From: Ehretia macrophylla
Taxonomy: Eukaryota; Streptophyta; Magnoliopsida; Boraginales; Ehretiaceae
DNA length: 64,000 nucleotides
Direction: 5' to 3'
NCBI GenBank assembly: GCA_037974665.1
Contig: CM075773.1
Location: 48,872,080 to 48,936,079, forward strand
Made by a program: the position numbers and the translations under genes. The notes beneath the pieces were generated by a model. That model was not told where the DNA came from. It was given only the letters and a program-made list of their open reading frames with translations, and did not search any database. Shown one piece after another: positions 11,537-24,145 of the stretch (the stretch's first letter is position 1; every line of letters begins with the position of its first letter).

Positions 11537-12328
11537 AGGAATAGGGTGGGATATTTATTAAAATTTATAAAATTAAATTTCAACTCATTTAAATATAATT
11601 ATATTTTATTAAACTCGTGACGAAAATTTGTCGAATTTAAATTTTACTTATTAAATTCGAACCAGTTAGATATCTAAAAATTCACGGATATCCGACTCAA
11701 CCCGTTAATGAATATAAAAAAAAAATTAAAAGAAAAACTTAAAAAGTTTTTAAAGAAATAAAAATGTACTAAAATAATGACAAATTGGAATGGATTAGAA
11801 AACGTAAATTAAATTTATTATTTATTATCAAACTTAAACTTAATAGAAATATTCAACAAAATATTTATGTTGAGATCTTCTATAATAATATGAAATAACC
11901 TGAAGAAAAAAGAACATAAAATACTTGTCACAATTGTAAATTATCATTCTCGTTTGAATTATTTAGTAATTGAGCAGTTGTATTAGATAAAAAGAATAAG
12001 TAAACATAAATAATAATTATTGGGCTATAGCCCACAACTATTAATCTTAGACCAATATTAAAAAAATATTTTTTCTTAAGTAATATATTATTTGTATATG
12101 CATGTAAATATATAAACATTTTTATTAATTTATTTTTACTAAATTACTAATCGGGTTCTCGAGTTTTAATTTTTTTAAAATTGTTATTACTAAACCCTAC
12201 CGGACTATACGGTAATCACTTGTAAAAATCAAATCCTAATAGATACTCTATTGGTTTGTAAATAGATTTATAATCGGATCGGATACCTATCGAATTCGGA
12301 TTTAAAACTTACCTTTTGCCATCCCTAT
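11537..12328. mobile_element. non-autonomous hAT element, Ac-like ends
   Basis: 792-bp element with ends resembling TAGGG(A)TGG, flanked by an 8-bp duplication: ATGAGTAT on the left (11529-11536) and ATAAGTAT on the right (12329-12336). In unit B both flanks still read ATGAGTAT. Subterminal GGATAC/CGGAT-like words occur at both ends. No transposase. The unit B orthologue is 47096-49089, enlarged by a nested MULE. Confidence 0.7.
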
Positions 12329-13500
12329 ATAAGTATGGTCCAACGTTTGTATTTGTAGGTTTGTTGTAATGAAACCAAAAATAAAAAATAAAAAATACTG
12401 AAAAGAGATTTGATAATTACATTTACAGATTCGCTCTAACATAATATATTGACTATGCTAAAAAACAAAATATGATCATAATATATTGACTTGAATGCTA
12501 AACTTTAATTCCAATTTCAAATTATGTTGGATTAGCAGTTGGACTTGTTAATGGTCAAGTGACAATATATTTCACATTAAGTAGGATAATTAAGGCCCAA
12601 GAAATATGCTCCATTTGGAGCCTAACAAAATTAAGGTAGGTCTGCTCAAGAAGAGATGACTCCATTTTGAAGACTAATAACTTGGTCATGTGTATCTCAG
12701 TTGGCACAGCTCCGCTTTTACAATTGAATCGTTGCGATTACGGGTTGGTCATCAACTTTCTTCACCTTCCGACATTGAGCATGTGTCAGTTTGACAGTCT
12801 GCATACATGGTCTTACAACTTTCTTTTTTTCTTTTTTTATATTTATCAAATGGGGATGCTATTGGTCAAGACTAAAGCATGAAAAAACTAGACAAATTAG
12901 CTTAACAAGTCTATATAAGTTAGTATAAATTATGATCACAAAAAGAGGAGAAAAACGAGACTAGTTCTTGGATGTCCTCATAAGAAAAAATTGGTCATAG
13001 TTTTTAAGAACAAACTAATTTATTCTATGTTTCAAAGACTACAAAGTTAGTGTGTGATTTATTTCTTTACGCAATCTATCATTTACCTCCTTTATGATTT
13101 TTCAATTATTTATACAATCTCAAATGGTGCTCTCGAAGTATATAATTTCATACGTTGGTAAAAGACATGATAAAAATATGATTAATAAATTAAGTAATAA
13201 TTCGAGTTAACAATTTTAATCTAATAAATGTTTTGTAAAAAATAATTACTTTTAATTAAATCTAGAGCATAGATCTCACTCAGTACTTAGGTTATACGCC
13301 TAGGGCTTGACAAAGGTTGTCTTTGACATTTGAGAGGATCTTACTTATGAGAGAATCCGAACCCTTTGATATTTGGGTAGTAGCATAAAAATCTGGCAAA
13401 AACTTATTTTTAGTGGCTCAATTCTATGTTAGATGTCAGCATTCAGTTTGATAAGTACCAAAGTGTTTGTCTGCGCCAAATTCAACCCCACCCTCTACCA
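12329..13500. other. intergenic, no gene seen
   Basis: Colinear with unit B 49098-49761 and 53542-54000. A Tat-like LTR element inserted within the homologous stretch in unit B. Short ORFs here (for example 12667-12882) are not supported. Confidence 0.5.
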
Positions 13501-13573
13501 CACCCTCCCCCCCTCCCCCCCCCCCCCCCCCCCACCCCCCCCCCCCCCCCCCCCCCCCCACCCCCCACCCCCC
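13501..13573. repeat. C-rich microsatellite
   Basis: Nearly uninterrupted C tract with a few A and T. The unit B counterpart at 54001-54047 is shorter. It produces a spurious proline-rich ORF. Confidence 0.9.
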
Positions 13574-13760
13574 ACGTGCTACTCATTTGGAACCTGCAAG
13601 TAAGTGAAGGAATTGTTCACTTGATTAGTTTGGTTTTTTTTTGGTAAAAAATAATAAATATATTGCAAAAATCAAGATAATTACAAGGGTTTCACCCTAC
13701 ACCGGTTGGGTGAATGTCTGAGTACAACAAGTTGAAAAGTTGGTTGGGAACATTTGCAAT

Positions 13761-16459
13761 CTAGTCCAAAGGCAAGCTATCTTTAATAAAACATTTTGTG
13801 ACCCAATCGGTCACTTTGTTAGCGGATCTCCTAATGCATGATAACCTGATAGTTGGGCTATCAGCAACAATCTTTCGGATGTCCTCCAATACTGGTCTTG
13901 CCCTCCAAGGAGCAAGTTTCAGAGAATCGATTGCTTTGAGAACCACTTCAGCATCACTTTCAATAGTGACGATAGGAAGGGGAGACTGCGAGGCGAAGAG
14001 ACAGGCGCTACGACAGGCAACAATTTCTGCTTCGAACACGGACTCACACAACAGGGGGATAACTTGTCCGTGGATTAAATTTCCATACCAGTCCCGACAG
14101 ATGAAAACACCACTTGCTTTGTTTGACTTTTGGAGGAATAATGCATCAACATTGATCTTGAAAAAGTTCGTGGGTGGTGGCATCCAGGCAATGGGGGTGA
14201 CGGTATCACTTTGAGTTTGGCTGGTACCCAAGCTTCTGGGTTGATCTTGAGATCTGTCAGCTTCTATAATGCTAAGCCGTGTTTTGGTGATGGCCCGCTC
14301 CAGGTCGATAGGTCTGTTCTCCATACAAGCTGAGCTTCTTTCCTTCCAGACCTGCCAACAACAAAAAGCAATAAGATCAAAAGCTTCATTCTTACCATAG
14401 CCTGCATTCGTGCATCGGTCAGTCATGGATAGAAGCCAGTCTGCGAATCTAGTGATGAGGTTTGGATTGATAGCACATTGGAGGATCGAGGCATACCAGA
14501 ATCTTCTTGTCCATGGGAATATAAGGATGAGATGTTCAAAGGTTTCCACATCTGTGTTGCAAATGGTGCAAACTGGAGATTCTGTACACTTTCTTTTGAA
14601 GAGGTTTTCCAAGGTCGGAAGTGCGTTGTTGCATGCTTTCCATAGAAAAATTTTAATCTTAGGAGAGATCTTAGCATTCCAAATGAATTTCCAAATTGTG
14701 GTCGGCAGCGAATTGGATGAGCTAGCAGCACCGTTTGACAGCCTCTGTGGTTTGTCTTGAATTGATCGGGCAATGTGATACCTTGTTTTGACCGAATATG
14801 ACCTATTTTTTGTGACAGGCCAGACAAGCTTATCCACCACGTATGAGATAGAGAAGATAGTGAAATTGATTTTTTTTGCAATCTGAGATGGAAAGATTGA
14901 ATAGAGCTTGATGGTGTTCCATTTTTTCGATTGACAATCCATGAGGTCATGGACAGTAGTGACTGAATTGGTCCGAAACTGAGAGAGGTCTGTATTGGGA
15001 ACCTAAGGGTCTTCCCAAGCATGCACCCTCTTGCCATTTCCAATTGACCAGACAACCCTTGATTTGATCAAGTCTCTTCCTTTCAAGATACTATTCCAAA
15101 TCCAGGATGATTGATTTTTCTTCTTGACATTCCAGAATAGATCTCTGGAGCAATATATATGATGCAGAATGTTGCCGGCAAGGATTTCAAGCTCGGTAAA
15201 CATTTTCCATGCCTGTTTGGCAAAATTAAAGCTTGGTTGAAGCAGTAGAGATCCTTGAATCCCATACCTCCATCTTCTTTTGCCTTGGTTAAAGTTCTCC
15301 AATTGATCTAATGAATACCCTTTTTTCTATCACTTTTCCACTAGAAGTCAGCTGCTAATGCTTCCAGCTTTTTGCAAAAGGATTTTGGGAAGAGGGTAGA
15401 GGATATAACATAGGAGCGAACTGCTTGAAATACTGTTTTAAGAAGGACATCTTTCCCTATTTCCGACAATAGAAGGTTCTTCAACCCATCCAATTTGTGA
15501 ATACACTTTTCGTGGACCCATTTCAAAGCTGAGGTTTTTGATCTTTCTCATTCTGCTGGTAATCTAAGATAGGTTCCAATCTTGTTTGAGCGTTGTATCC
15601 TGAGGAGCTCAGCAATTCTTTTTTTCAATCCTTCAGGAGTGTTCTGACTGAAAATGATTAAGGATTTGTTGAGGTTCACACATTGTCCTGAAATAAAACA
15701 ATACCTGTATAGGATTTCCTGAACAATCAGTGCCTCCTGGTAATTAGCTTCGAAGAAGAAAATTGAATCATCAGCAAACAAGAGATGAGTCAGAGGGGGA
15801 CAATTCCTAGTAATTTTATATCCCTTAAGGAGTCCATTACTAAGGTAATTGTCAAACAACGAAGAGAGTGCTTGAGTTGTGATGACGAAGAGGTAGGGAG
15901 ACATGGGATCTCCTTGCCTAATGCCTCTTGAAGGGGTGAAAGCCTCAAGTGGTGAGCCATTGACAAGAACAAAGAATGAGACTGATGAAACACATTCAAT
16001 GATCCATCTAATCCATAAGGGGTAAAAACCAAGTTTAGTGAGAATGCCTTCCAAGAAATCCCATTCCATCATGTCATAGGCTTTGCTCATGTCGGCCTTA
16101 AGGATGACATGTCTTTTTTTGGATTTTTTCTTTTTATGGAGCCAATACGATGCTTTCTAGGCAATAATAGTGTTATCTTGGATTTATCTGCTAGGGACGA
16201 ATGCGAATTGTGTGGGGGAAACAATTTTATTCATCAGAGGTTGGAGTCAATTGACCATCACTTTAGCCAGAATTTTGTAAACAAAGTTGCAACAACTGAT
16301 TGGGCAAAATTCTGAAATTTTTTGAGGGTGTTTAACTTTGGGGATCAGGGTGATGGATGTTTGGTTGATGGTTTTGAGATGAGACTCTTCCCTTTGAAAT
16401 GCTTGGAATGCTTGGACGATGTCTTCGGCAATGACGGGCCAGAAGGAATGGAACAATAG
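13761..16459 (-). pseudogene. LINE ORF2, reverse transcriptase C-terminal part and RNase H
   Basis: Continuation of ORF2 after the insertion at 16460-18984. Recognisable in order: LIPKVKHP and CPIS motifs near 16300-16360; GIRQGDPMSPYLF near 15900-15940 and LLFADDS near 15770-15790, the reverse transcriptase core with its catalytic aspartates; a zf-RVT-like cysteine segment with CTICN near 14560; and an RNase H domain at about 13761-14220 with FKINVDA, FEAEIVA and ESDAEV. Several frame changes and stops (near 15540, 15340 and 15000) break it. Not functional. Confidence 0.85.
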
Positions 16460-18984
16460 TGTAACACCCCGATCCCTCACGAGACCGGAGGCTCTAATGA
16501 CCATGCTATTCTCAACCCAATACCAAGCCCGGTCACAAAATTTTTCCTAATGGTTAAGTCCGGACCCGACACACGGACAGAGTCTCCCCTGTACCGTGGA
16601 CATTCTGAAAACCTGTAAACACTCAATAAAGGCCCAACATAACAAGACATTCATTTATAACTAAAGATCTTAGCTTTAAGGCCATCCGAGCCTTAAGATA
16701 TACAAACAGTTTAGATACAGACAAGTATGCATTCATAACTTAACTTCTTTACAAAACCACTTATCATGCCACTCCATGATAGCTTTTAAGTATTCTTAGA
16801 AATTGAAAACAACTAGTCATTCACTCCCAAGCATGCGAAGAAGCTAATAGCAGAAATATAAGTTATTACATGCCATGGTTCTAAATCTACCACTACAACA
16901 TCTATCCCTCAATTTGCAAACTATATAATATACACATATCACTTAGGTTACAAAATAGAACATAAAGTAAAGAAAACAAGTCCTACTCTCATCAACAAGA
17001 ACATAGTCCAACTCAGGCAACTAGACACAGCAACTAATGCAACTCTTCCAACTGTGCCACCTGAAACATGTTAGCGAGGTATGAGCAACCACTGTTGCCC
17101 TGTGAGGGATAAGGTCCTGGGGCGTGCAATGCAACAGGTAATACAGTTAAACAACAATAGCAATTAAACAATTCAAGAAACAATGATAGCTTCAATAACC
17201 ACACATTTAAAATGATACATTTCATATAACCCCTATACTCCAATCTTCACTGGGTCTTCATTCACGATCCACGAACCATGATCATGATCACGATAAACCG
17301 ACATAACCCCAAACACTCCAGTGGATGTACTCCGGATGTACCCCGGATGTACCCCGATAATCCTACGACCCAACATCCCCTGGCAATCTCCGGACCAGGC
17401 GAATGAGGGAGTAGGGCACGGAGTTTGAATATCCACCGGCAAGCCCTCTGCCACCCAGCCGATATTCAACACATCTGCCCCTGACACTATGGTTGCGCAA
17501 CCACTATGCAATGCACTTTACAATGGCAAGTTAATATCAACAATATAAGCAATAACACGTAGGAGGATTAACAAAGTAGGTTGACCTCGATGCAGTTAGA
17601 ATAGAAATAATTATATAAGCAAAAAAGCAGTTTTACAAAGGGACATATACAAGGTAAGCATAGAATCATACCAAAAGCTCCAAATCAACTTGAAACCACA
17701 TATAAACACTCAAGAAGTCATGCCATGGGCTTAGTAGCATGAGTCAACCGAAAATGCACCTAAACCCCTTTGTTTTTCAAACTATTTCTCTTCCAAACCA
17801 AAGTTAATTATTCACATTCGAGGGAAAACTACATCAATCATCTAATTAACCCTTAAGGTACCCTTTCAACCCACAATTAAGCCCGATCACCCCGCAATTG
17901 CCCCGAAAGCCTCAAATTTCTTCTTATAGCTTTAAACTACACATACCTCATCCGGGCTTCAAACAAGGGTTATCAAAGCTTCTATAGCACCTAGGTAGCC
18001 TAAGAATACTAAAAGTAAAGCCCGAATCCACCCGGATTCGCCTTAACCCCAAAACCCCTTTATTATAGTCGACTATTTTACGTTTTATGCGATATTAGAG
18101 AAATTCAAGTGCACGGGGATATTAGACTACCTTCATTAGCACCTAAGGCATCTATTAGGAGTGTTGAATCAAGCCAATATGTGCAATTACACAAAACCCT
18201 AAAAAAACGTCACTATTCACCTCATAAATCAAACTAACGATTCTAACCGTTTAAAAAGCGAAACAATGGCTCAAATATGTTCTCTAGCACTTATAAACAA
18301 GGTATAATATCATAGATAATCAATACAATAGCATTTGGTCACATTTTCAACAAATCAAGAAAATAACAACTATTTTAAAATGCGAAAATAAGCCGTGAAA
18401 TCCCTCACCAATGTGCGTAGGAACTCTCGGGAGGCTAGCAAACACCCTAAACTACTTACTTCTAGCTTGGCTTGGCTTGGCTTGAAGATTTGTTGAGCAA
18501 AAATTTCTATTTCTCATCCTATGCTATTCTCGGATTTGCTACAGTAATTCCTGCATCTTCTTTTTTTTTTGTGTTTTGTTAAGTTATGAGCTAGGTGGTG
18601 TTGTATGAGCATATATATTAAATGGGGTCAAGTTAGGTGCTTAGTGGTCCACTAAAATGAACGTTGATAACCTTAAAACGAGCCTAAGGTGAAGAATATA
18701 TGCTAGCTAATTAAATTACTAAGTTATGTTACATAATACTATTCATTGAACCATTAAAATATTTTCTAAACGAGTGCTCCTATCGCTCCTAGCTCAATTG
18801 CACATTTTTCCCATTCCTTTAACAATTAATATGATTTAATAAAAATGCTAATTCACTAATATAATGCAGGTTAAAAATGGAATGAATAGTGACCAAGAAA
18901 GACAACAGGTAAAGCACAGAATTTAATGCGCAATTAATGAATGCAACATTAAAAAATGTGTACGGTAGAATTTCGGGCGTCACA
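16460..18984. mobile_element. solo-LTR-like insertion in the LINE reverse transcriptase
   Basis: 2525 bp starting TGTAACACCCCG and ending GGGCGTCACA, flanked by the 5-bp duplication AATAG (16455-16459 and 18985-18989). No gag or pol coding and no second LTR were seen, so a solo LTR formed by LTR-LTR recombination is the simplest reading. Short TG...CA inverted ends with this wording are frequent in long-LTR plant Ty3/gypsy chromoviruses; that family assignment is inference. It interrupts the LINE ORF2 just after an APGPDGFNG motif. Confidence 0.8.
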
Positions 18985-20365
18985 AATAGGCCATTAAACC
19001 CATCTGGTCCAGGGGCCTTAATGGCATTCAAATCTTTGGTAGCAGTCCAAATTTCTTCATGAGTGAAGGGTTTCAAAAGGAGAGTGTTGTCCTCATTCGT
19101 GATGACCGGGCTGATGCAATCAAGGACCGGTTGTAGATTTCTTTGAGCAACATATTCAAAGATTCCTGAGAAGTAGGATTTGATTTCACTCCGGATAGTC
19201 TTTTGGTTAATCGTCCGTGATCCATCGTCCAATTGGAGTCTGAGGATCTTGTTCTGGGTGCGTCTCAATCTAGTGGTAGAGTGAAAGAACTTGGTATTTT
19301 TATCACCTACTTTGATCCATTTAAGGCGTGATCTAGCTGCCCAGTACTGCTCTTCTCGTTTCCAAAGGTCGTCGATCTCAAAGGTGATTCTTTTGAATTC
19401 TTTGAAATTGAAATCTGCCATGGGTCCCTTTGTCAAATTCTCCAGCTTTGTTTTGAGTAGGCAATCTACTTTTTATTTTTGCCGAACACTCGCTTACTCA
19501 ATTCTTTGAGTTTATCTTTGCAAAACCAAAGCTTTTTGTGAATTTTCCTAATTTTTCCACCGTCAATTGGGCGGTTCCAAGCGTTGGTGATAATTTGCTC
19601 ACAATCTGGGTTGTCGAGCCAATATGATTCAAAGTGAAATCTTTTGGGACCAAGTGATGTAGGGATTTGATCAAGGGAGAGAACCAGGGGCGCGTGGTCT
19701 GAGCCCACAGGGGGAAAGACCGCGACCCATACTTCTCGAAAAAGCTGCATCTATTGGGTATTTGCAAGAGCTCTGTCGAAGCTTTAAAGGATCAAGTGGT
19801 CATCCTCCATTTTATTCATCCATGTAAAGGAGAACCCCTTCGCAGGGATTTCCACGAGATTAACATTGCTAATTCGGCAGTTGAAGTCCAGAATATCTTT
19901 CATTTGCTTTTGATTACCGCCAAATTTTTCCTCTTGGCTTCGGATGCAATTAAAGTCTCCTATAAAGAGATAAGGAACATCCAAGGATTCCTGTGTTGAT
20001 GCAATATACCTCTATAGTATTTTCATATCACAAGCGTTGGAAAATGCATAAATAAAAGAAAAGTGCCAGTAAGTAGAATCATCAAAATCAATCTTAATTT
20101 AAGCGTGCTGATAATCAAAACTAATAACTTCTGCATTTAAGTTCTTGGAACAAAAGATGGCGAGACCACCGGACATGCCTAATGGCTTGATGGAAATGAC
20201 AATATTGAAATTTAAAATCCTAGCTACACGCTGTAATTTATTCTTGCGCATTTTTGTTTCCGACAAACAAATAAACTCGGGTCTTTCGTGGGACACTATA
20301 TCCCGAAGGCTACGAATTGTCAAGGAAGGACCCAGCCCCTGACAATTCCATGCCAAAATTTTCAT
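18985..20365 (-). pseudogene. LINE ORF2, endonuclease and start of reverse transcriptase
   Basis: ORF2 begins with MKILAWNCQGLG at 20365, the start of an apurinic-type endonuclease that nicks target DNA. FICLSETK (near 20270), LFIGDFNCI (near 19970) and VGSDHAPLVL (near 19695) are its catalytic-region motifs. It continues through WKREEQYWAARSR and FFH motifs to APGPDGFNG at the edge of the insertion. Frameshifts occur near 20000-20095, 19750 and 19440-19466. Confidence 0.85.
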
Positions 20366-20379
20366 TGGTTCTCTTGGGG

Positions 20380-23300
20380 CTATTTAAGGACAGCGCCCTG
20401 AACCTCTTCATTTGGAAAATCAGTTGGTAATTTCACAGTGTTACCTGCACCTTTGAGTCTTTTGTTCTTGTTGCAACTTGGTTCCAGCTTGAGTTCGCTG
20501 GCCACGTGGTTGATGTTATGAAAGACTTGGAATTCCCCAAAATCTGCATTCTTGGATTTCCACCAGGCCGCATGGACAATGATTCCATATGGGAGAAGTG
20601 AAAACGTGGGGACAAGGTGGAGAGTAGTAACGATCTGGGGTAAAGTGATATGTCTGCCTTTTGAGATGTTGGGAAGAGGAAGCATGTCACGCCCCGACCT
20701 CGACCCATCATTAGGCTAAGGCCGAAACATGATGTTTGTAACTCTTTTCTCTGAGATTAACAACCTGAAAGCTTTAAAACTTGTGAATAACAATTTAATA
20801 ACCTGTACATTCATTAAAAACGCCACAAGAAGTTTCCAAAGACTTTCAAAATTCTCTTAAGCTATCGGCCTTAAAGGATTACATCACCCTATTACATAAT
20901 AACCAACCCAAGAACCATCTGTTCATCATCCTAGCTATAAGTCTCAAAAGAATAAAGATCAAACCTAGCTAGGTATCTAATTTACCAAAATAATATTACA
21001 ACATAATATTTGATCAATTTACAAAAATAACTTGTTACAACAATAAGCTAAAACTCCGCAAGCAAGCATGTAGACTAACTAGGGCAGAAATCCATCACAA
21101 CACATCAATATAGCTTGCAACTACATAGGAGCTTGTTCAGGCTAATCGTCACCTGAAACTGTTAGAAAGAGGGGTGAGCTAGATCCTCGCGTAGAGCTCA
21201 GTGAGGAGGAAAACAAGGAAGGGTTTTCACAAAGGTTTTATCTTTTCGTAATCAGTTTAATAAATCATGTCATGCATCTAACCATGCAAACTATCCTTAA
21301 CACAAGCCTTCAATCAACAATAAGAGGGTCGAGATATACCGGCAAACCCGGAGGTCCCGTCACTTCCTATAATAATAATGGTTACAAGATATACAATCAA
21401 GCTTTAGTAACATTTAACAACCTAGCTCTTCCGAGATATCACTGGGTCCCGACCCGTAGGATGATCAATGAGTCTTGAAAGAGAAGGGACGATAACATTT
21501 GGTAGGCGAGATATACCAACAAGCCCTACCTTTGACTGGAAGTCTCGTTACTACCTCGGTAGGCGAGATATACCGGCGAGCCCATCGCTGCCCGGAGGTC
21601 TCGTTGCTACCGTATTCATTAATGGTTGCAACCGACACGTGCATATACAACTCAAATGCATTTGTAATTATCAATGGATGTTAAACAATCAGATAATATT
21701 TATGCATATACAACACTTGTGGAGTTTCAAGTAATGACAAGTATCATGGGATAGAGAAATGACATCAATAGATTACTCAAAATGACAAGAAAACGCAAAC
21801 ACAAGCGAAACTATGGATCCATTGCAATGTTTCTGCATTAACCTAACTTAGGATATAAATCTACCTATGTTTCCGAACTCCAATACATCTGATGTTGGTA
21901 TAGAATCGAAACTTATCGAGTGTAGATAACTCTAGAATCAAACAGATAACTTTAGAATCAAACAGAACTCAATTTGGAGTTGAATTGAGTAAGATATGGC
22001 ATCCGAAAAAATATCGCACGAATCTGTTAAAAATCCAGACGAGTAATTTTGGTTGAGTAACTCGACCGGATCCACTCTTCCGGATGAGTGGCAGTGAGCA
22101 TCCAGAAGAGTGGATCCGATCGAGTTACTCGACCGGATGGAGCATTTTACACACGAATTGACTTGTTTTTGCTCCAAACTTCATTTTTCAAGCTCTTTCC
22201 AAGTAGACAACTAAACTCAACCATAAACAACACTAAACCACAAGTTTTCTAGCTCCTAAACTCATACAACTCAAGTACAACACCAAATCTTCTCAACATT
22301 CAACTTGGCACCCAAGTTCAAAACTCTATTTTTTTCCCGTCTTCCTATCTACCAACAACTCAAGCATATCTTACCCATAAATTACTTCACATAACTCATG
22401 CCACAACATATCATAATTAACCACAAGTTCTAAAGGCAAGTTCAAAGCAAGAATAGCAATACAACCAATTCTTGAAGCCCTAGATGAACAAGCTAAGTTC
22501 AAATTCATGAAACAAGCTTACACATACTCATTATCATACTTACTACACCTATATAACTCATCAAACATACTTCACATGTTTTTATAAAACATTTAGAAAA
22601 CTTCCCTCACCTAGATGTGGAGTTAGATGCAAGAGGTGATGTTCAAGATGCAAGTAGAAGCTTGAGAATGTAAGAAAAATGGTGGAAGATGGCTGCACTA
22701 ACTTGCTCTTTCCTTCTCATCTTCTTCCTCTTCTCTTAGTCAAAATTTGAGAGTGTGGTGTGTGTTTTTCAGATTTGCGTATGTGTGTAGAGATTTGGTG
22801 TGTGTTGTGAGGTGTAGTGTGTATTTTAGTTGAGCAAGAATAGTGTAGGATATTTGTTAAATTACTTTAGGATAAGAGTGCCTTCCAACTAGATTGTGTT
22901 TTACTAGTTTGCCATTCTAGTGTTAAATCTAATTGTTTTAGTTCTAGTTTAGTTATTCTAACTAGCTATTGAATTACGCTATATTAATTACTCAAATACA
23001 CGTAAATCGAGATAAATGCACGTTAAATAATATAAATATACATTAATTAATATAAATGCATATAAAATGATACTAAATTATATGAAATGTTATAAAATAC
23101 ACATGAACTCTATATTAGTTCAATACGGAGTCTCACAAAGCATATTCTCTGCATTAGGCATAAAGGACGACTTCGAAGGGATCAATGTTTTAGCCAATTG
23201 ATCTTGTTGATTTGCGGCAGCGTGATTATGGGGAAATGGATCCGCGTGGGTATGTGGATTCCTATTGGAAGTTTTATGCACTCCAGTTGATACACCATCA

Positions 23301-23938
23301 TCCGATTGTGGGGTTGAATTAGGCTTATTTGAAAGATGCCGTGGGGCCTCTAAGGGGACAAGAAAAATTCTATGTTCCCCATTATTGCCTGAAGAGCCAT
23401 ACATAGATTTTCCTGCATGGAAAGCTGGATCCGCGTGAGTACTTGCAGGAACGGGAATATTGGACTCCCCAATATCGCGGACCCCACCTCGACTCGCCTG
23501 AAGTTGACCCATGCAATAGAGGCTTGTACCGACTTGGCGTTGGGTTGTACCTTGGGCTTCCGCGAAGGTTGTGCTTGTTTCCGAGTTGGACATGGCAGTG
23601 TCCTCCAAATGTCAATTATCAGTGGAATTAACTTCCATATTATAAGAAGTCAAACCATTAATAAGGCCAAGAATGGTTAATCTGTTTGCATCTTGAATAG
23701 CATCAAAAGCTTTTTTAAGCTCCTGGCTGGAGTTAAGCGAGATAGCGTCCAATCTTGAATGTTCATTCTCGGACAAACCTTTGTTGGCGTCAGAAGGACC
23801 AGAAACTTCTTCCACTGTATCAATTTTGTTCACGACGGTAGTAGCATTAGCTTTACTTTGCAGTCTAGCACTTGTACGCCTGGATGAAGAAGACACCTTC
23901 ATACGTGAAGGGGAAGATATGATCTTCCTCCCCCTCAT
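20380..23938 (-). pseudogene. LINE ORF1 remnant, split by an LTR-like insertion
   Basis: Two low-complexity Ser/Thr/Asn-rich stretches (23612-23938 and 23143-23608) followed, across the insertion at 20685-23137, by 20380-20684. They lie directly upstream of the endonuclease, where plant L1 ORF1 ends. No CCHC knuckle or DUF4283-like domain is visible, so only the C-terminal part remains. Assignment rests on position. Confidence 0.55.
20685..23137. mobile_element. solo-LTR-like insertion in the LINE ORF1
   Basis: 2453 bp starting TGTCACGCCCCGACC and ending GGAGTCTCACA, flanked by the 5-bp duplication AAGCA (20680-20684 and 23138-23142). No retroviral-type coding. Internal variants of a ggcgagatatacc phrase recur near 21330, 21507 and 21561. 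Its ends resemble those at 16460 and 34421, but the bodies look different, so it is a related rather than identical family. Confidence 0.8.
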
Positions 23939-23989
23939 AGGGTGGTGATTTGATGACGCTATCTTTGTATTTTATTGGAAACGGGCACT

Positions 23990-24145
23990 AGCGTAACCAA
24001 TTGGTGTGTTGGTGGTGGTGGTAAAGGTGGTGGTGTTCATGGTGGAGTTGGTGGTGGTGATGGTGTTCATGGTGGAGTTGGTGGTGGTGGTGGTGCTCAT
24101 GGTGGAGTTGGTGGTGATCGTTGGCTGTTCATGGTGGAGTTGGTG
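23990..24145. repeat. GGT-rich minisatellite
   Basis: Three to four copies of a roughly 33-bp unit built on ttcatggtggagttggtggt. One plus-strand frame would encode Gly-rich GVHGGVGGG-type repeats. It may be a fragment of a glycine-rich protein gene, but no signal peptide or splice structure supports expression. Confidence 0.7.

Larger units (their letters stand above)
13634..23945 (-). mobile_element. L1-type LINE split by two LTR-like insertions
   Basis: Minus-strand non-LTR retrotransposon with its poly(A) end at 13634 (poly-T on the plus strand). In reverse order it carries an ORF1 remnant, AP-type endonuclease, reverse transcriptase, a zf-RVT-like segment and RNase H, the layout of plant L1 elements. 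Removing the two insertions leaves about 5.3 kb. The N-terminal part of ORF1 is missing, so it is probably 5'-truncated. The 5' limit is uncertain and no clean target duplication was found. Unit B lacks it, so it came after the duplication. Confidence 0.85.

Noticed and set aside
12680..12760. tRNA-like phrase (tatctcagttggcacagc)
   Set aside because: No cloverleaf with matching acceptor stem and no good B box; at most an old SINE remnant.
13426..13647. Proline-rich ORF
   Set aside because: Produced by the C microsatellite.
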